A DNA stretch of 64,000 nt from Nemertoderma westbladi (lineage: Eukaryota; Xenacoelomorpha; Nemertodermatida; Nemertodermatidae). Positions 48,081 through 59,430 of this stretch are shown here, piece after piece; the first letter of the stretch is position 1; every line of letters begins with the position of its first letter. The DNA lies in the NCBI GenBank assembly GCA_032718475.1, contig JAUCBJ010009153.1:62001-126000 (forward strand), in the 5' to 3' direction. Position numbers and translations under genes: made by a program. The notes below the pieces were generated by a model. It was not told the origin of the DNA. It made no database searches and saw nothing but the letters and a program-made list of their open reading frames with translations.

Positions 48081-49932
48081 GACTAGTGGCGAGAGAGGGG
48101 GGGCAGAGAATGCCCCACAAGAGGGACGCAAAAGTGTAGTAAGAGATAGTGGAGTTAGAAGTGGCGGGTGGGGGGGGGCTACGGGCACCCCACCGCGAGA
48201 AGTTAGTAGAGAGAGAGGGGGGACAGAGAGTGTCCCACAGCCGTCAGCGGATAATGTGCGGGCCGAATCAGGTAAACCGCAACAACCGGCGACGGAGAGT
48301 AATAGGGGGATTGCGAGTATCCCCAGCGGCGTGCGATCGAGCAGAGAGAGGCAGGTTGACGTCGCGAGAGGGCAGACGAAGCGTCGAGCCCGACCAGAAG
48401 AGAGAAGAAGAACAGTGGAGTTTAACCGGGAGGTCGACGAGAGATCTCACGAGCCGGAATACTACACAGAAAAGAGAAGAAGAGAAGATAGTAAAAAAGG
48501 TGTCGCCACGAATGATAGGAGTGCGAGGACGGATAACGAACCGTCGATAGTAGAGATGGAGTCAGGGAGCCAGTGGGGTCGAACTTCGGGAGATTGCCGT
48601 CGCCCCGGAGAAACGCACCGCACGCCAAGAGAGGGGTACAAGACGTACCAATACAGAGTCTAGAACAGGAGAGGGGATCGGAGAGAAGCTTCCCGACGGG
48701 ATATAGCTGCCGATCGAGAGTGCAGTAGTCGCGGGGAGATTCGAGATTCGCGAAGAATAAACGTCGGTTCGGAAGGGCACATGCAGACTGCAGGACATAC
48801 TGTAGGCCTTACTGCACATACTATTATAGGCCATGCTGGGAGAGATAGAGTAGGCGATGGGGTAGCGCGAACGACGGAATTAAACCCGGAAGTCGCGGAG
48901 TACATACCGGTAGGTAGGCGAGAGGTAGGTAGGCCTATATCGGTACAGCAGCATGACTATAATACACAGGGACATAATATATATCCAGGGGAGGGGGGAG
49001 TTATTGGAGATAGACGTATGGGCCCCAATGTATTAACATCAACCCCAGCACCAAACATACCGGCCGGGGGGGGACAGGGTGACATTCCCCCATCACAATA
49101 TCGACAATGTACCCCGATAGGAGCAAGAACATCGAACTCCCTGGACGAGAACAGGTCGTGCGGACAGTCACAACCACACGCGGCCGTACAGGGGACTGCT
49201 AGTCCACAGTTAGGTGGTAGCAGGACCACACCGTGGCAGGGACAGAAAGAAAATAACACCAAAAATAAACACAATCCCAATATACCCAGTAGGCCGAGTC
49301 TAGACAACCAAAACATTAAATCGGTACATATAAACCTAAGCGCGATACGTGAAGGACTATACAGGAAACGCTATAATCCAGGATTCCAATGTCAATTACA
49401 TCGGGACGGAACCCATAAGACCAGGAGTTGCAAGTACTGGCAAGCGTTGCCCAAACGAGATCGTGTAGCCTACACAGACGCAAACGGACTATGTCATCGA
49501 TGTGTGGTAAAAGGACACAGATCCGGAGAGTGTTGGAAAGGGAAAGGATACGAAAGGACTAAACCAGGGGCAGAGAAGCCCATTAGCAAACTTAAGGGAG
49601 TCGGGAAAGTAGGAGGAGGCGTGTTGCATACACACGCAGGACGGACACAGTGCGAGGGGGCATTGCACGGGCAGACACCGCGTATACCGAGGGACGAGCG
49701 GGGGTCGTCGAGGGCTCTAATGCCAGCGCACATACGAAGGGGGAGGCCAGCAAAGGTGGCACCGAAGAGAGTGTGGCGAAGAGTTAGAGGACGTATAGGA
49801 GGGCAACAGGAGAGTGCCTACTGGAAGAAGGGGCACCTGAGAGTTTTTAGTCGTCCAAAGTTTTGGACTGAGGGGGGTGGGAATGAGGGCGAGACGCCCT
49901 TCCCACGCACAAAATATAAAATAATTATTTAA
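48028..49932 (+). pseudogene. gag: Gag-like protein, C-terminal part with two zinc knuckles
   Basis: This frame overlaps the N-terminal part and is offset by one base, with the G-run in the overlap. It is open except for one TAG at 48661-48663. After the stop the same frame is open through to TAA at 49930-49932. The longest Met-started piece is 48781-49932 (383 residues). Residues 204-217 of that piece form a C-x2-H-x4-H-x4-C finger and 238-251 a standard C-x2-C-x4-H-x4-C knuckle, linked by a segment with WQALPKRDRV. This arrangement matches BEL/Pao Gag, where the nucleocapsid binds RNA. The C-terminus is Arg/Gly-rich. Two G-runs 120 bp apart (10 and 9 G) lie in a local duplication. It may be broken, or may use frameshifting and readthrough. 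Confidence 0.7.
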
Positions 49933-49985
49933 TTAAAAATAAGAAAATAATTAAATAATAGAGTAGGTAGAAGTTAGGTAGTAAG

Positions 49986-50026
<41 letters not shown>

Positions 50027-51780
50027 AAGAGGGTACGTAGTACCGTTAGTTAGAGAGTTAGTAGGTACGTAGTACCTAATCAGAGTTAGAGTTAGTAGGT
50101 ACGTAGTACCTAGAGTTAGTTAGAGTTAGTAGGTACGTAGTACCTAATCAGAGTTAGAGTTAGTAGGTACGTAGTGCCTAGAGTTAGAGAGTTAGTAGGT
50201 ACGTAGTGCCTAGAGTTAGAGAGTTAGTAGGTACGTAGTACCGATAGTTAGAGAGTTAGTAGGTACGTGGTACCTAGTTAGAGTTAGAGTTAGTAGGTAC
50301 GTAGTACCTAGAGTTAGTTAGAGAGTCAGTAGGTACGTGGTACCTAGTTAGAGTTAGAGTTAGTAGGTACGTGGTACCTAGTTAGAGTTAGAGTTAGTAG
50401 GTACGTGGTACCTAGTTAGAGTTAGAGTTAGTAGGTACGTGGTACCTAGTTAGAGTTAGAGTTAGTAGGTACGTGGTACCTAGTTAGAGTTAGAGCTAGA
50501 GGGTACGTAGTACCGATAGTTAGAGAGTTAGAGGGTACGTAGTACCAATAGTTAGTTAGAGTTAGTAGGTACGTAGTACCTAGTTCGAGTTAGAGTTAGA
50601 GGGTATGTAGTACCGCTAGTTAGAGTTAGAGTTAGTAGGTACGTAGTACCTAGAGTTAGTTAGAGAGTCAGTAGGTACGTGGTACCTAGTTAGAGTTAGA
50701 GTTAGTAGGTACGTGGTACCTAGTTAAAGTTAGAGTTAGAGGGTATGTAAGTACCGCTAGTTAGGAAGTAGTAGAGCAGTAGGGGTTGTGGGCACCGGAA
50801 GCGCCACGCAGTTAGACTTAGTAGGGAATGCGCTGAACTTAGTGGGGCACGGGCGTGATGACGTGTTTGATGTAAGAGCAGGGTATGTTAATTAGGGTGG
50901 GTGCCGGGCACAAGAGGTGCCGGGCACAAAAAGAGTTAGTAGTAGAGTTAGTTGAGTTAGTAGTAGAGTTAGTTGAGTTAGTAGTAGAGTTAGTTGAGTT
51001 AGTAGTAGAGTTAGTAGAGTTAGAAGGTGCTGGGCACAAGAGGTGCCGGGCACAAAAAGAGTTAGTAGAGTTAGAAGAGAGTTAGTAGAGTTAGTAGAGT
51101 CAGTAGTAGTTCACATAATTAACGTACCCACTCTGCCGGCACTCAGAGCGTCACGTGTAGGCGATGAGACGTAAAGGGGGAGTAGAGGAGTAGAGACGGG
51201 TACATAGGGTACCAGTGAGTAGAAGAGTAGAGACGGGCACGTAGGGTGCCAGGTAGTAGAGTTAGAGAGTTAGAGATAGAGTAGAGTAGTAGAGAGGGCA
51301 CATAGGGTGCCAGGTAGTAAGTTAGAGAGGTAGTAGTGTAGTAGAGAGGGCACATAGGGTGCCAGGTAGTAGAGTAGAGCAGAGGGGGCACATAGGGTGC
51401 CAGGTAGTAGAGCTAGAGAGGTAGCTGAGTAGTAGAGGGCACATAGGGTGCCAGATAGTAGAATGGTTGTGGGCACCGCAAGCGCCACGTACTTAGAAGA
51501 GTGGAGTAGAGTTAGTAGAGCTAGTTAGTAGAGTTAGCAGAGCTAGTGGAGTAGAGTTAGTAGAGCTAGTTAGCGGACTTGGTAGACTCGGAGGAGTCAA
51601 GTAGAGCTAGTAGAAGTAGAAAGTTAGTAGGAGTTAGTTAGACTTAGTACAGAGTTTGAGTCAGTAGAAAGTTAGAGGCCCTCAGTTAGAGCTAGAAGTA
51701 GTAAGAGTTAGTAGTTAGCAGAGTTAGTTAGATAGTTAGAGTTAGTAAGCAGTAGGTAGATAGTATGATAGCACAGGGGT
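49933..51780. repeat. Tandem-repeat region in place of pol
   Basis: About 1.85 kb without a credible gene. In order: (GTTA)10 at 49987-50026; many copies of a roughly 34-bp unit (regular at about 50330-50500) built on GTTAGAGTTAG with an inverted repeat GGTAC-N3-GTACC; GTAGTAGAGTTAGTTGA repeats at 50935-51110; and several units with GGCAC-N5-GTGCC at about 51236-51460. A GGTTGTGGGCACCG segment occurs near 50788 and 51466. Stops are dense. The small frames in both strands (for example 50839-51039, 50885-51085, 51143-51391) are simple-repeat translations. Confidence 0.85.
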
Positions 51781-52126
51781 AGCATTAGAGATTAAAGCCT
51801 TAGGGAGTGACAAGAGAGTGGAGAGGTAATAGTGCGGAGTGCGAAGAGAGCGTGGGCGCAATTCAAGTGTGGGGGAGGAGAAGTGAGAGGAAGAGTGTGG
51901 GACGAGGAAGTCCGGGAGTATGCGAGAGTTGGAGTAGAATGGTGAGAGTGTTGGGGAAACAAAAATTGTGTGAGAGAAGCGCACGATCGGCCCGACACGA
52001 GACGCCAGAGGGTAGTGACATCATACCCATAGGGAGCGGCCTGGAAAGCCGACTCCGAAAAAATATACCCACCCCACACCCGATAATAGATCGGGATCCA
52101 GCGGAATTGTAGCGCACTTGAGTTGG
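51781..52126 (+). other. Non-repetitive 3' internal segment with a 101-codon frame
   Basis: This is complex sequence between the tandem repeats and the 3' hairpin. A frame at 51807-52112 (101 codons) encodes a basic, unrecognised peptide; overlapping minus-strand frames of similar size exist, so coding is doubtful. It could be a relic of the 3' end of an ancestral pol, or a non-coding packaging/replication segment. Confidence 0.35.
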
Positions 52127-52155
52127 ATGCTATCTTCTCACCGGGAAGATAGCAT
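52127..52155. other. Hairpin just before the polypurine tract
   Basis: ATGCTATCTT (52127-52136) and AAGATAGCAT (52146-52155) form a perfect 10-bp stem with a 9-base loop. It ends one base before the G-run. Confidence 0.9.
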
Positions 52156-52156
52156 G

Positions 52157-52164
52157 GGGGGGAG
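52157..52164 (+). promoter_or_regulatory. Polypurine tract
   Basis: GGGGGGAG-type purine run directly abutting TG of the 3' LTR, the expected primer for plus-strand DNA synthesis. Confidence 0.8.
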
Positions 52165-52690
52165 TGTTAGCTTATCCAATTCCGCTAACACAAACCCATA
52201 GAGTGAGCCATAAAGCAATATTGGGAGCACGAGGTTGATCACCAATCAACCTCGTGTCAGCCCAGTAAACGGGGACAATAGGCCCCAAAGGAAGCACACA
52301 ATAGAGGGTCAGGGGCCAAACCCCTAACCCAAGGAGAACACAGGGAGTGAAGGGAAACACTCCAAAGGGTGCCAACAAGGGTATCAACCAATCAGAGGGG
52401 GGAAAGGCATCGATTGAGTAGCAATAAGGCCACCGTGCAATATAACCAGTAACCTGTAATCATTCATTCAGTTTACTCAGTCAGATCAGTAGGGTGGAAC
52501 GGGGACTTCTGTCACCGTCCGCTACCGCCATCATACTTATATTACCTGTTGTGTTATACTATATATATATCAGACTATTATACCTTATACATATAACCGG
52601 ACACCAGAACTGTTTCACCTTTCACACAACGGCGGGGACGCGTGGATAGAAAACCCAACGGATAAACCGGGATCCGTAGATCCCGTCACA
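52165..52690 (+). repeat. 3' LTR
   Basis: 526 bp, the same length as the 5' LTR and with no difference that I can see. Identical LTRs are the signature of a recent insertion, since both are copied from one template. Confidence 0.95.
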
Positions 52691-52695
52691 AGTAC
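52691..52695. repeat. Target-site duplication, right
   Basis: AGTAC, identical to 45613-45617; satellite phase continues across the element. Confidence 0.92.
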
Positions 52696-55600
52696 TACCT
52701 AGTAAAACAAACAAAGTTCGGCACTCTACCAGTACTACCTAGTGAAACTCAAAGTTCGGCCATCTACCAGTACTACCTAGTAAAACAAACAAAGTTCGGC
52801 ACTCTACCGGTACTACCTAGTAAAACAAACAAAGTTCGGCACTCTAGCGGTACTACCTAGTGAAACAAACAAAGTTCGGCACTCTACCAGTACTACCTAG
52901 TGAAACTCAAAGTTCGGCCATCTACCAGTACTACCTAGTAAAACAAACAAAGTTCGGCACTCTACCAGTACTACCTAGTGAAACTCAAAGTTCGGCCATC
53001 TACCAGTACTACCTAGTAAAACAAACAAAGTTCGGCACTCTACCAGTACTACCCAGTGAAACAAACAAAGTTCGGCACTCTACCAGTACTACCTAGTGAA
53101 ACTCAAAGTCCAGCACTCTACCAGTACTACCTAGTGAAACAAACAAAGTTCGGCACTCTACCGGTACTACCTAGTGAAACAAACAAAGTTCGGCACTCTA
53201 CCAGTACTACCTAGTGAAACTCAATGTTCGGCCATCTACCAGTACTACCTAGTAAAACAAACAAAGTTCGGCACTCTACCAGTACTACCTAGTGAAACAA
53301 ACAAAGTTCGGCACTCTACCGGTACTACCTAGTGAAACTCAAAGTTCGGCACTCTACCAGTACTACCTAGTAAAACAAACAAAGTGCGGCACTCTAACGG
53401 TACTACCTAGTAAAACTCAAAGTTCGGCACTCTACCGATACTACCTAGTAAAACAAACAAAGTGCGGCACTCTACCAGTACTACCTAGTAAAACTCAAAG
53501 TTCGGCAATCTACCAGTACTACCTAGTAAAACAAACAAAGTTCGGCACTCTACCAGTACTACCCAGTAAAACAAACAAAGTTCGGCACTCTACCAGTACT
53601 ACCTAGTAAAACAAACAAAGTGCGGCACTCTACAGGTACTACCTAGTGAAACTCAAAGTTCGGCCATCTACCAGTACTACCTAGTAAAACAAACAAAGTT
53701 CGGCACTCTACCAGTACTACCTAGTGAAACAAACAAAGTTCGGCACTCTACCGGTACTACCTAGTGAAACTCAAAGTCCGGCACTCTACCAGTACTACCT
53801 AGTAAAACAAACAAAGTGCGGCACTCTACCAGTACTACCTAGTAAAACAAACAAAGTTCGGCACTCTACCGGTACTACCTAGTAAAACAAACAAGGTGCG
53901 GCACTCTACCAGTACTACCTAGTAAAACGCAAAGTCCGGCACTCTACCGGTACTACCTAGTGAAACAAACAAAGTTCGGCACTCTACCAGTACTACCTAG
54001 TAAAACAAACAAAGTGCGGCACTCTACCAGTACTACCTAGTAAAACTCAAAGTCCGGCACTCTACCGGTACTACCTAGTGAAACAAACAAAGTCCGGCAC
54101 TCTACCAGTACTACCTAGTGAAACTCAAAGTTCGGCAATCTACCAGTACTACTTAGTAAAACAAACAAAGTGCGGCACTCTACCAGTACTACCTAGTAAA
54201 ACTCAAAGTCCGGCACTCTACCAGTACTACCTAGTAAAACAAACAAAGTTCGGCACTCTACCGGTACTACCTCGTAAAACAAAGAAAGTGCGGCACTCTT
54301 CCAGTACTACCTAGTAAAACAAACAAAGTGCGGCACTCTACCAGTACTACCTAGTAAAACAAACAAAGTTCGGCACTCTACCGGTACTACCTAGTAAAAC
54401 AAACAAAGTGCGGCACTCTACCAGTACTACCTAGTAAAACAAACAAAGTCCGGCACTCTACTAGTACTACCTAGTAAAACAAACAAAGTGCGGCACTCTA
54501 CCAGTACTACCTCGTAAAACAAAGAAAGTGCGGCACTCTTCCAGTACTACCTAGTAAAACAAACAAAGTGCGGCACTCTACCGGTACTACCTCGTAAAAC
54601 AAAGAAAGTGCGGCACTCTTCCAGTACTACCTAGTAAAACAAACAAAGTGCGGCACTCTACCAGTACTACCTAGTAAAACAAACAAAGTGCGGCACTCTA
54701 CCAGTACTACCTAGTAAAACAAACAAAGTGCGGCACTCTACCAGTACTACCTAGTAAAACAAACAAAGTGCGGCACTCTACCGGTACTACCTCGTAAAAC
54801 AAACAAAGTGCGGCACTCTACCGGTACTACCTCGTAAAACAAAGAAAGTGCGGCACTCTTCCAGTACTACCTAGTAAAACAAACAAAGTGCGGCACTCTA
54901 CCAGTACTACCTAGTAAAACAAACAAAGTGCGGCACTCTACCTGTACTCCCTATTAAAACAAACAAAGTCCGGCACTCTACCAGTACTACCTAGTAAAAC
55001 AAACAAAGTGCGGCACTCTACCAGTACTACCTAGTAAAACTCAAAGTTCGGCACTCTACCGGTACCACCTAGTAAAACTCAAAGTTCGGCAATCTACCAG
55101 TACTACCTAGTAAAACAAACAAAGTTCGGCACTCTACCAGTACTACCTAGTGAAACAAACAAAGTGCGGCACTCTACCAGTACTACCTAGTAAAACAAAC
55201 AAAGTCCGGCACTCTACTAGTACTACCTAGTAAAACAAACAAAGTGCGGCACTCTACCAGTACTACCTAGTAAAACAAACAAAGTGCGGCACTCTACCGG
55301 TACTACCTAGTAAAACAAACAAAGTTCGGCACTCTACCAGTACTACCTAGTGAAACAAACAAAGTGCGGCACTCTACCAGTACTACCTAGTAAAACAAAC
55401 AAAGTCCGGCACTCTACTAGTACTACCTAGTAAAACTCAAAGTTCGGCACTCTACCAGTACTACCTAGTAAAACAAACAAAGTGCGGCACTCTACCGGTA
55501 CTACCTAGTAAAACAAACAAAGTTCGGCACTCTACCGGTACTACCTAGTGAAACAAACAAAGTCCGGCACTCTACCGGTACTACCTAGTGAAACTCAAAG

Positions 55601-58600
55601 TCCGGCACTCTACCGGTACTACCTAGTGAAACTCAAAGTTCGGCACTCTACCAGTACTACCTAGTAAAACAAACAAAGTTCGGCACTCTACCGGTACTAC
55701 CTAGTGAAACAAACAAAGTCCGGCACTCTACCAGTACTACCTAGTGAAACAAACAAAGTGCGGCACTCTACCGGTACTACCTAGTGAAACAAACAAAGTC
55801 CGGCACTCTACCAGTACTACCTAGTGAAACAAACAAAGTTCGGCACTCTACCGGTACTACCTAGTGAAACAAACAAAGTCCGGCACTCTACCAGTACTAC
55901 CTAGTGAAACAAACAAAGTGCGGCACTCTACCAGTACTATCTAGTAAAACAAACAAAGTCCGGCACTCTACTAGTACTACCTAGTAAAACAAACAAAGTG
56001 CGGCACTCTACCAGTACTACCTAGTAAAACAAACAAAGTCCGGCACTCTACTAGTACTACCTAGTAAAACTCAAAGTTCGGCACTCTACCAGTACTACCT
56101 AGTAAAACAAACAAAGTGCGGCACTCTACCGGTACTACCTAGTAAAACCAACAAAGTCCGGCACTCTACCAGTACTACCTAGTGAAACAAACAAAGTTCG
56201 GCACTCTACCGGTACTACCTAGTGAAACAAACAAAGTCCGGCACTCTACCAGTACTACCTAGTGAAACAAACAAAGTTCGGCACTCTACCGGTACTACCT
56301 AGTGAAACAAACAAAGTCCGGCACTCTACCAGTACTACCTAGTGAAACAAACAAAGTGCGGCACTCTACCAGTACTATCTAGTAAAACAAACAAAGTCCG
56401 GCACTCTACTAGTACTACCTAGTAAAACAAACAAAGTGCGGCACTCTACCAGTACTACCTAGTAAAACAAACAAAGTGCGGCACTCTACCGGTACTACCT
56501 AGTAAAACCAACAAAGTGCGGCAATCTACCAGTACTACCTAGTAAAACTCAAAGTTCGGCGCTCTACCAGTACTACCTAGTAAAACAAACAAAGTCCGGC
56601 ACTCTACCAGTACTACCCAGTAAAACAAACAAAGTTCGGCACTCTACCGGTACTACCTAGTGAAACAAACAAAGTCCGGCACTCTACCGGTACTACCTAG
56701 TGAAACTCAAAGTCCGGCACTCTACCAGTACTACCTAGTAAAACAAACAAAGTTCGGCACTCTACCGGTACTACCTAGTGAAACAAACAAAGTCCGGCAC
56801 TCTACCAGTACTACCTAGTGAAACAAACAAAGTGCGGCACTCTACCAGTACTATCTAGTAAAACAAACAAAGTCCGGCACTCTACTAGTACTACCTAGTA
56901 AAACAAACAAAGTGCGGCACTCTACCAGTACTACCTAGTAAAACAAACAAAGTCCGGCACTCTACTAGTACTACCTAGTAAAACTCAAAGTTCGGCACTC
57001 TACCAGTACTACCTAGTAAAACAAACAAAGTGCGGCACTCTACCGGTACTACCTAGTAAAACCAACAAAGTGCGGCAATCTACCAGTACTACCTAGTAAA
57101 ACTCAAAGTTCGGCGCTCTACCAGTACTACCTAGTAAAACAAACAAAGTCCGGCACTCTACCAGTACTACCCAGTAAAACAAACAAAGTTCGGCACTCTA
57201 CCGGTACTACCTAGTGAAACAAACAAAGTCCGGCACTCTACCGGTACTACCTAGTGAAACTCAAAGTCCGGCACTCTACCGGTACTACCTAGTGAAACTC
57301 AAAGTTCGGCACTCTACCAGTACTACCTAGTGAAACTCAAAGTCCGGCACTCTACCAGTACTACCTAGTAAAACAAACAAAGTTCGGCACTCTACCGGTA
57401 CTACCTAGTGAAACAAACAAAGTCCGGCACTCTACCGGTACTACCTAGTGAAACTCAAAGTCCGGCACTCTACCGGTACTACCTAGTGAAACTCAAAGTT
57501 CGGCACTCTACCAGTACTACCTAGTGAAACTCAAAGTCCGGCACTCTACCAGTACTACCTAGTGAAACAAACAAAGTGCGGCACTCTATCAGTACTACCT
57601 AGTGAAACTCAAAGTTCGGCCATCTACCAGTACTACCTAGTAAAACAAACAAAGTTCGGCACTCTACCAGTACTACCTAGTGAAACAAACAAAGTTCGGC
57701 ACTCTACCGGTACTACCTAGTGAAACTCAAAGTTCGGCACTCTACCAGTACTACCTAGTAAAACAAACAAAGTGCGGCACTCTAACGGTACTACCTAGTA
57801 AAACTCAAAGTTCGGCACTCTACCGATACTACCTAGTAAAACAAACAAAGTGCGGCACTCTACCAGTACTACCTAGTAAAACTCAAAGTTCGGCAATCTA
57901 CCAGTACTACCTAGTAAAACAAACAAAGTTCGGCACTCTACCAGTACTACCTAGTGAAACTCAAAGTTCGGCCATCTACCAGTACTACCTAGTAAAACAA
58001 ACAAAGTTCGGCACTCTACCAGTACTACCTAGTGAAACAAACAAAGTTCGGCACTCTACCGGTACTACCTAGTGAAACTCAAAGTCCGGCACTCTACCAG
58101 TACTACCTAGTAAAACAAACAAAGTGCGGCACTCTACCAGTACTACCTAGTAAAACAAACAAAGTTCGGCACTCTACCGGTACTACCTTGTAAAACAAAC
58201 AAAGTGCGGCACTCTACCAGTACTACCTAGTAAAACTCAAAGTCCGGCACTCTACCGGTACTACCTAGTGAAACAAACAAAGTTCGGCACTCTACCAGTA
58301 CTACCTAGTAAAACAAACAAAGTGCGGCACTCTACCAGTACTACCTAGTAAAACTCAAAGTCCGGCACTCTACCGGTACTACCTAGTGAAACAAACAAAG
58401 TCCGGCACTCTACCAGTACTACCTAGTGAAACTCAAAGTTCGGCAATCTACCAGTACTACCTAGTAAAACAAACAAAGTGCGGCACTCTACCAGTACTAC
58501 CTAGTAAAACTCAAAGTCCGGCACTCTACCAGTACTACCTAGTAAAACAAACAAAGTTCGGCACTCTACCGGTACTACCTAGTAAAACAAAGGAAGTGCG

Positions 58601-59214
58601 GCACTCTACCAGTACTACCTAGTAAAACAAACAAAGTGCGGCACTCTACCAGTACTACCTAGTAAAACAAACAAAGTTCGGCACTCTACCGGTACTACCT
58701 AGTAAAACAAACAAAGTGCGGCACTCTACTAGTACTACCTAGTAAAACAAACAAAGTGCGGCACTCTACCTGTACTCCCTATTAAAACAAACAAAGTCCG
58801 GCACTCTACGAGTACTACCTAGTAAAACAAACAAAGTGCGGCACTCTACCAGTACTACCTAGTAAAACTCAAAGTTCGGCACTCTACCGGTACCACCTAG
58901 TAAAACTCAAAGTTCGGCAATCTACCAGTACTACCTAGTAAAACAAACAAAGTTCGGCACTCTACCAGTACTACCTAGTGAAACAAACAAAGTGCGGCAC
59001 TCTACCAGTACTACCTAGTAAAACAAACAAAGTCCGGCACTCTACTAGTACTACCTAGTAAAACAAACAAAGTGCGGCACTCTACCAGTACTACCTAGTA
59101 AAACAAACAAAGTGCGGCACTCTACCGGTACTACCTAGTAAAACAAACAAAGTTCGGCACTCTACCAGTACTACCTAGTGAAACAAACAAAGTGCGGCAC
59201 TCTACCAGTACTAC
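52691..59214. repeat. 40-bp satellite, array 3 (right of the LTR element)
   Basis: This continues array 3. The first kilobases duplicate 41430 onward (frames at 52860 and 53292 match 41600 and 42032, offset 11,260). The 992-bp spacing of the CTCTAGCGG variant (44771 to 52841, minus the LTR element) marks one duplication step. Rarer variants accumulate towards the end: AAAGAAAGTG, CTCTTCC, CTACCTCGT, ACTAGTACT, CCTGTACTCCC. The array stops within a monomer at CTACCTA. Frames of 60-130 codons here are period artefacts. Confidence 0.95.
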
Positions 59215-59354
59215 CTATGATGAATTATTTCACTATAAGGTAGCATTTGTAGTTTAACTTTAACGTAAAAACTTTCGAAAATCCGACGTATTTTGATTAA
59301 GTTACAGTAATGTAATATGCCTATTCATATTTGTACACATAAAACCCTTAGGTA

Positions 59355-59430
59355 CTCTCGTGGCGTAGTGGTCAGATGGTTAAGGCGTTGGTTACATTAC
59401 ATAGGTTACGAGGTCGAATCCCGGTCGGGA
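59355..59430 (+). pseudogene. tRNA-like / SINE-head segment
   Basis: 76 nt with A box TGGCGTAGTGG and a B box GGTCGAATCCC that lacks one base of the GGTTCGAATCC consensus. TCTCG/CGGGA ends can pair with one G-T. It is probably a tRNA-derived SINE head and not a functional tRNA; no anticodon arm is convincing. Confidence 0.55.

Larger units (their letters stand above)
45618..52690 (+). mobile_element. Non-autonomous, gag-only LTR retrotransposon (BEL/Pao-like)
   Basis: A 7,073-bp element with two 526-bp LTRs starting TG and ending CA, a 5-bp target duplication and a G-rich polypurine tract before the 3' LTR. The internal region encodes a long Gag-like frame ending in two zinc knuckles whose spacing and flanks match BEL/Pao Gag. 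No pol motif (protease, YxDD reverse transcriptase, RNase H, integrase) is visible in any frame; tandem repeats fill that space. The LTRs look identical by eye, so insertion was recent and must have used enzymes from another element. No TGG primer-binding site directly follows the 5' LTR. Confidence 0.9.

Noticed and set aside
46139-49733. Antisense and alternative frames over gag (for example 46139-46507, 46291-46671, 46748-47152, 47730-48188, 48957-49316)
   Set aside because: Shadows of the GC-rich gag frame, with no recognisable motif.
49987-50026. Telomeric repeat
   Set aside because: (GTTA)10 is not a known telomere unit and lies inside the LTR element.
599-59214. CENP-B box in the satellite
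   Set aside because: TTCGGCACTCTACCGG superficially resembles the box, but the central A and the spacing to CGGG do not match on either strand.
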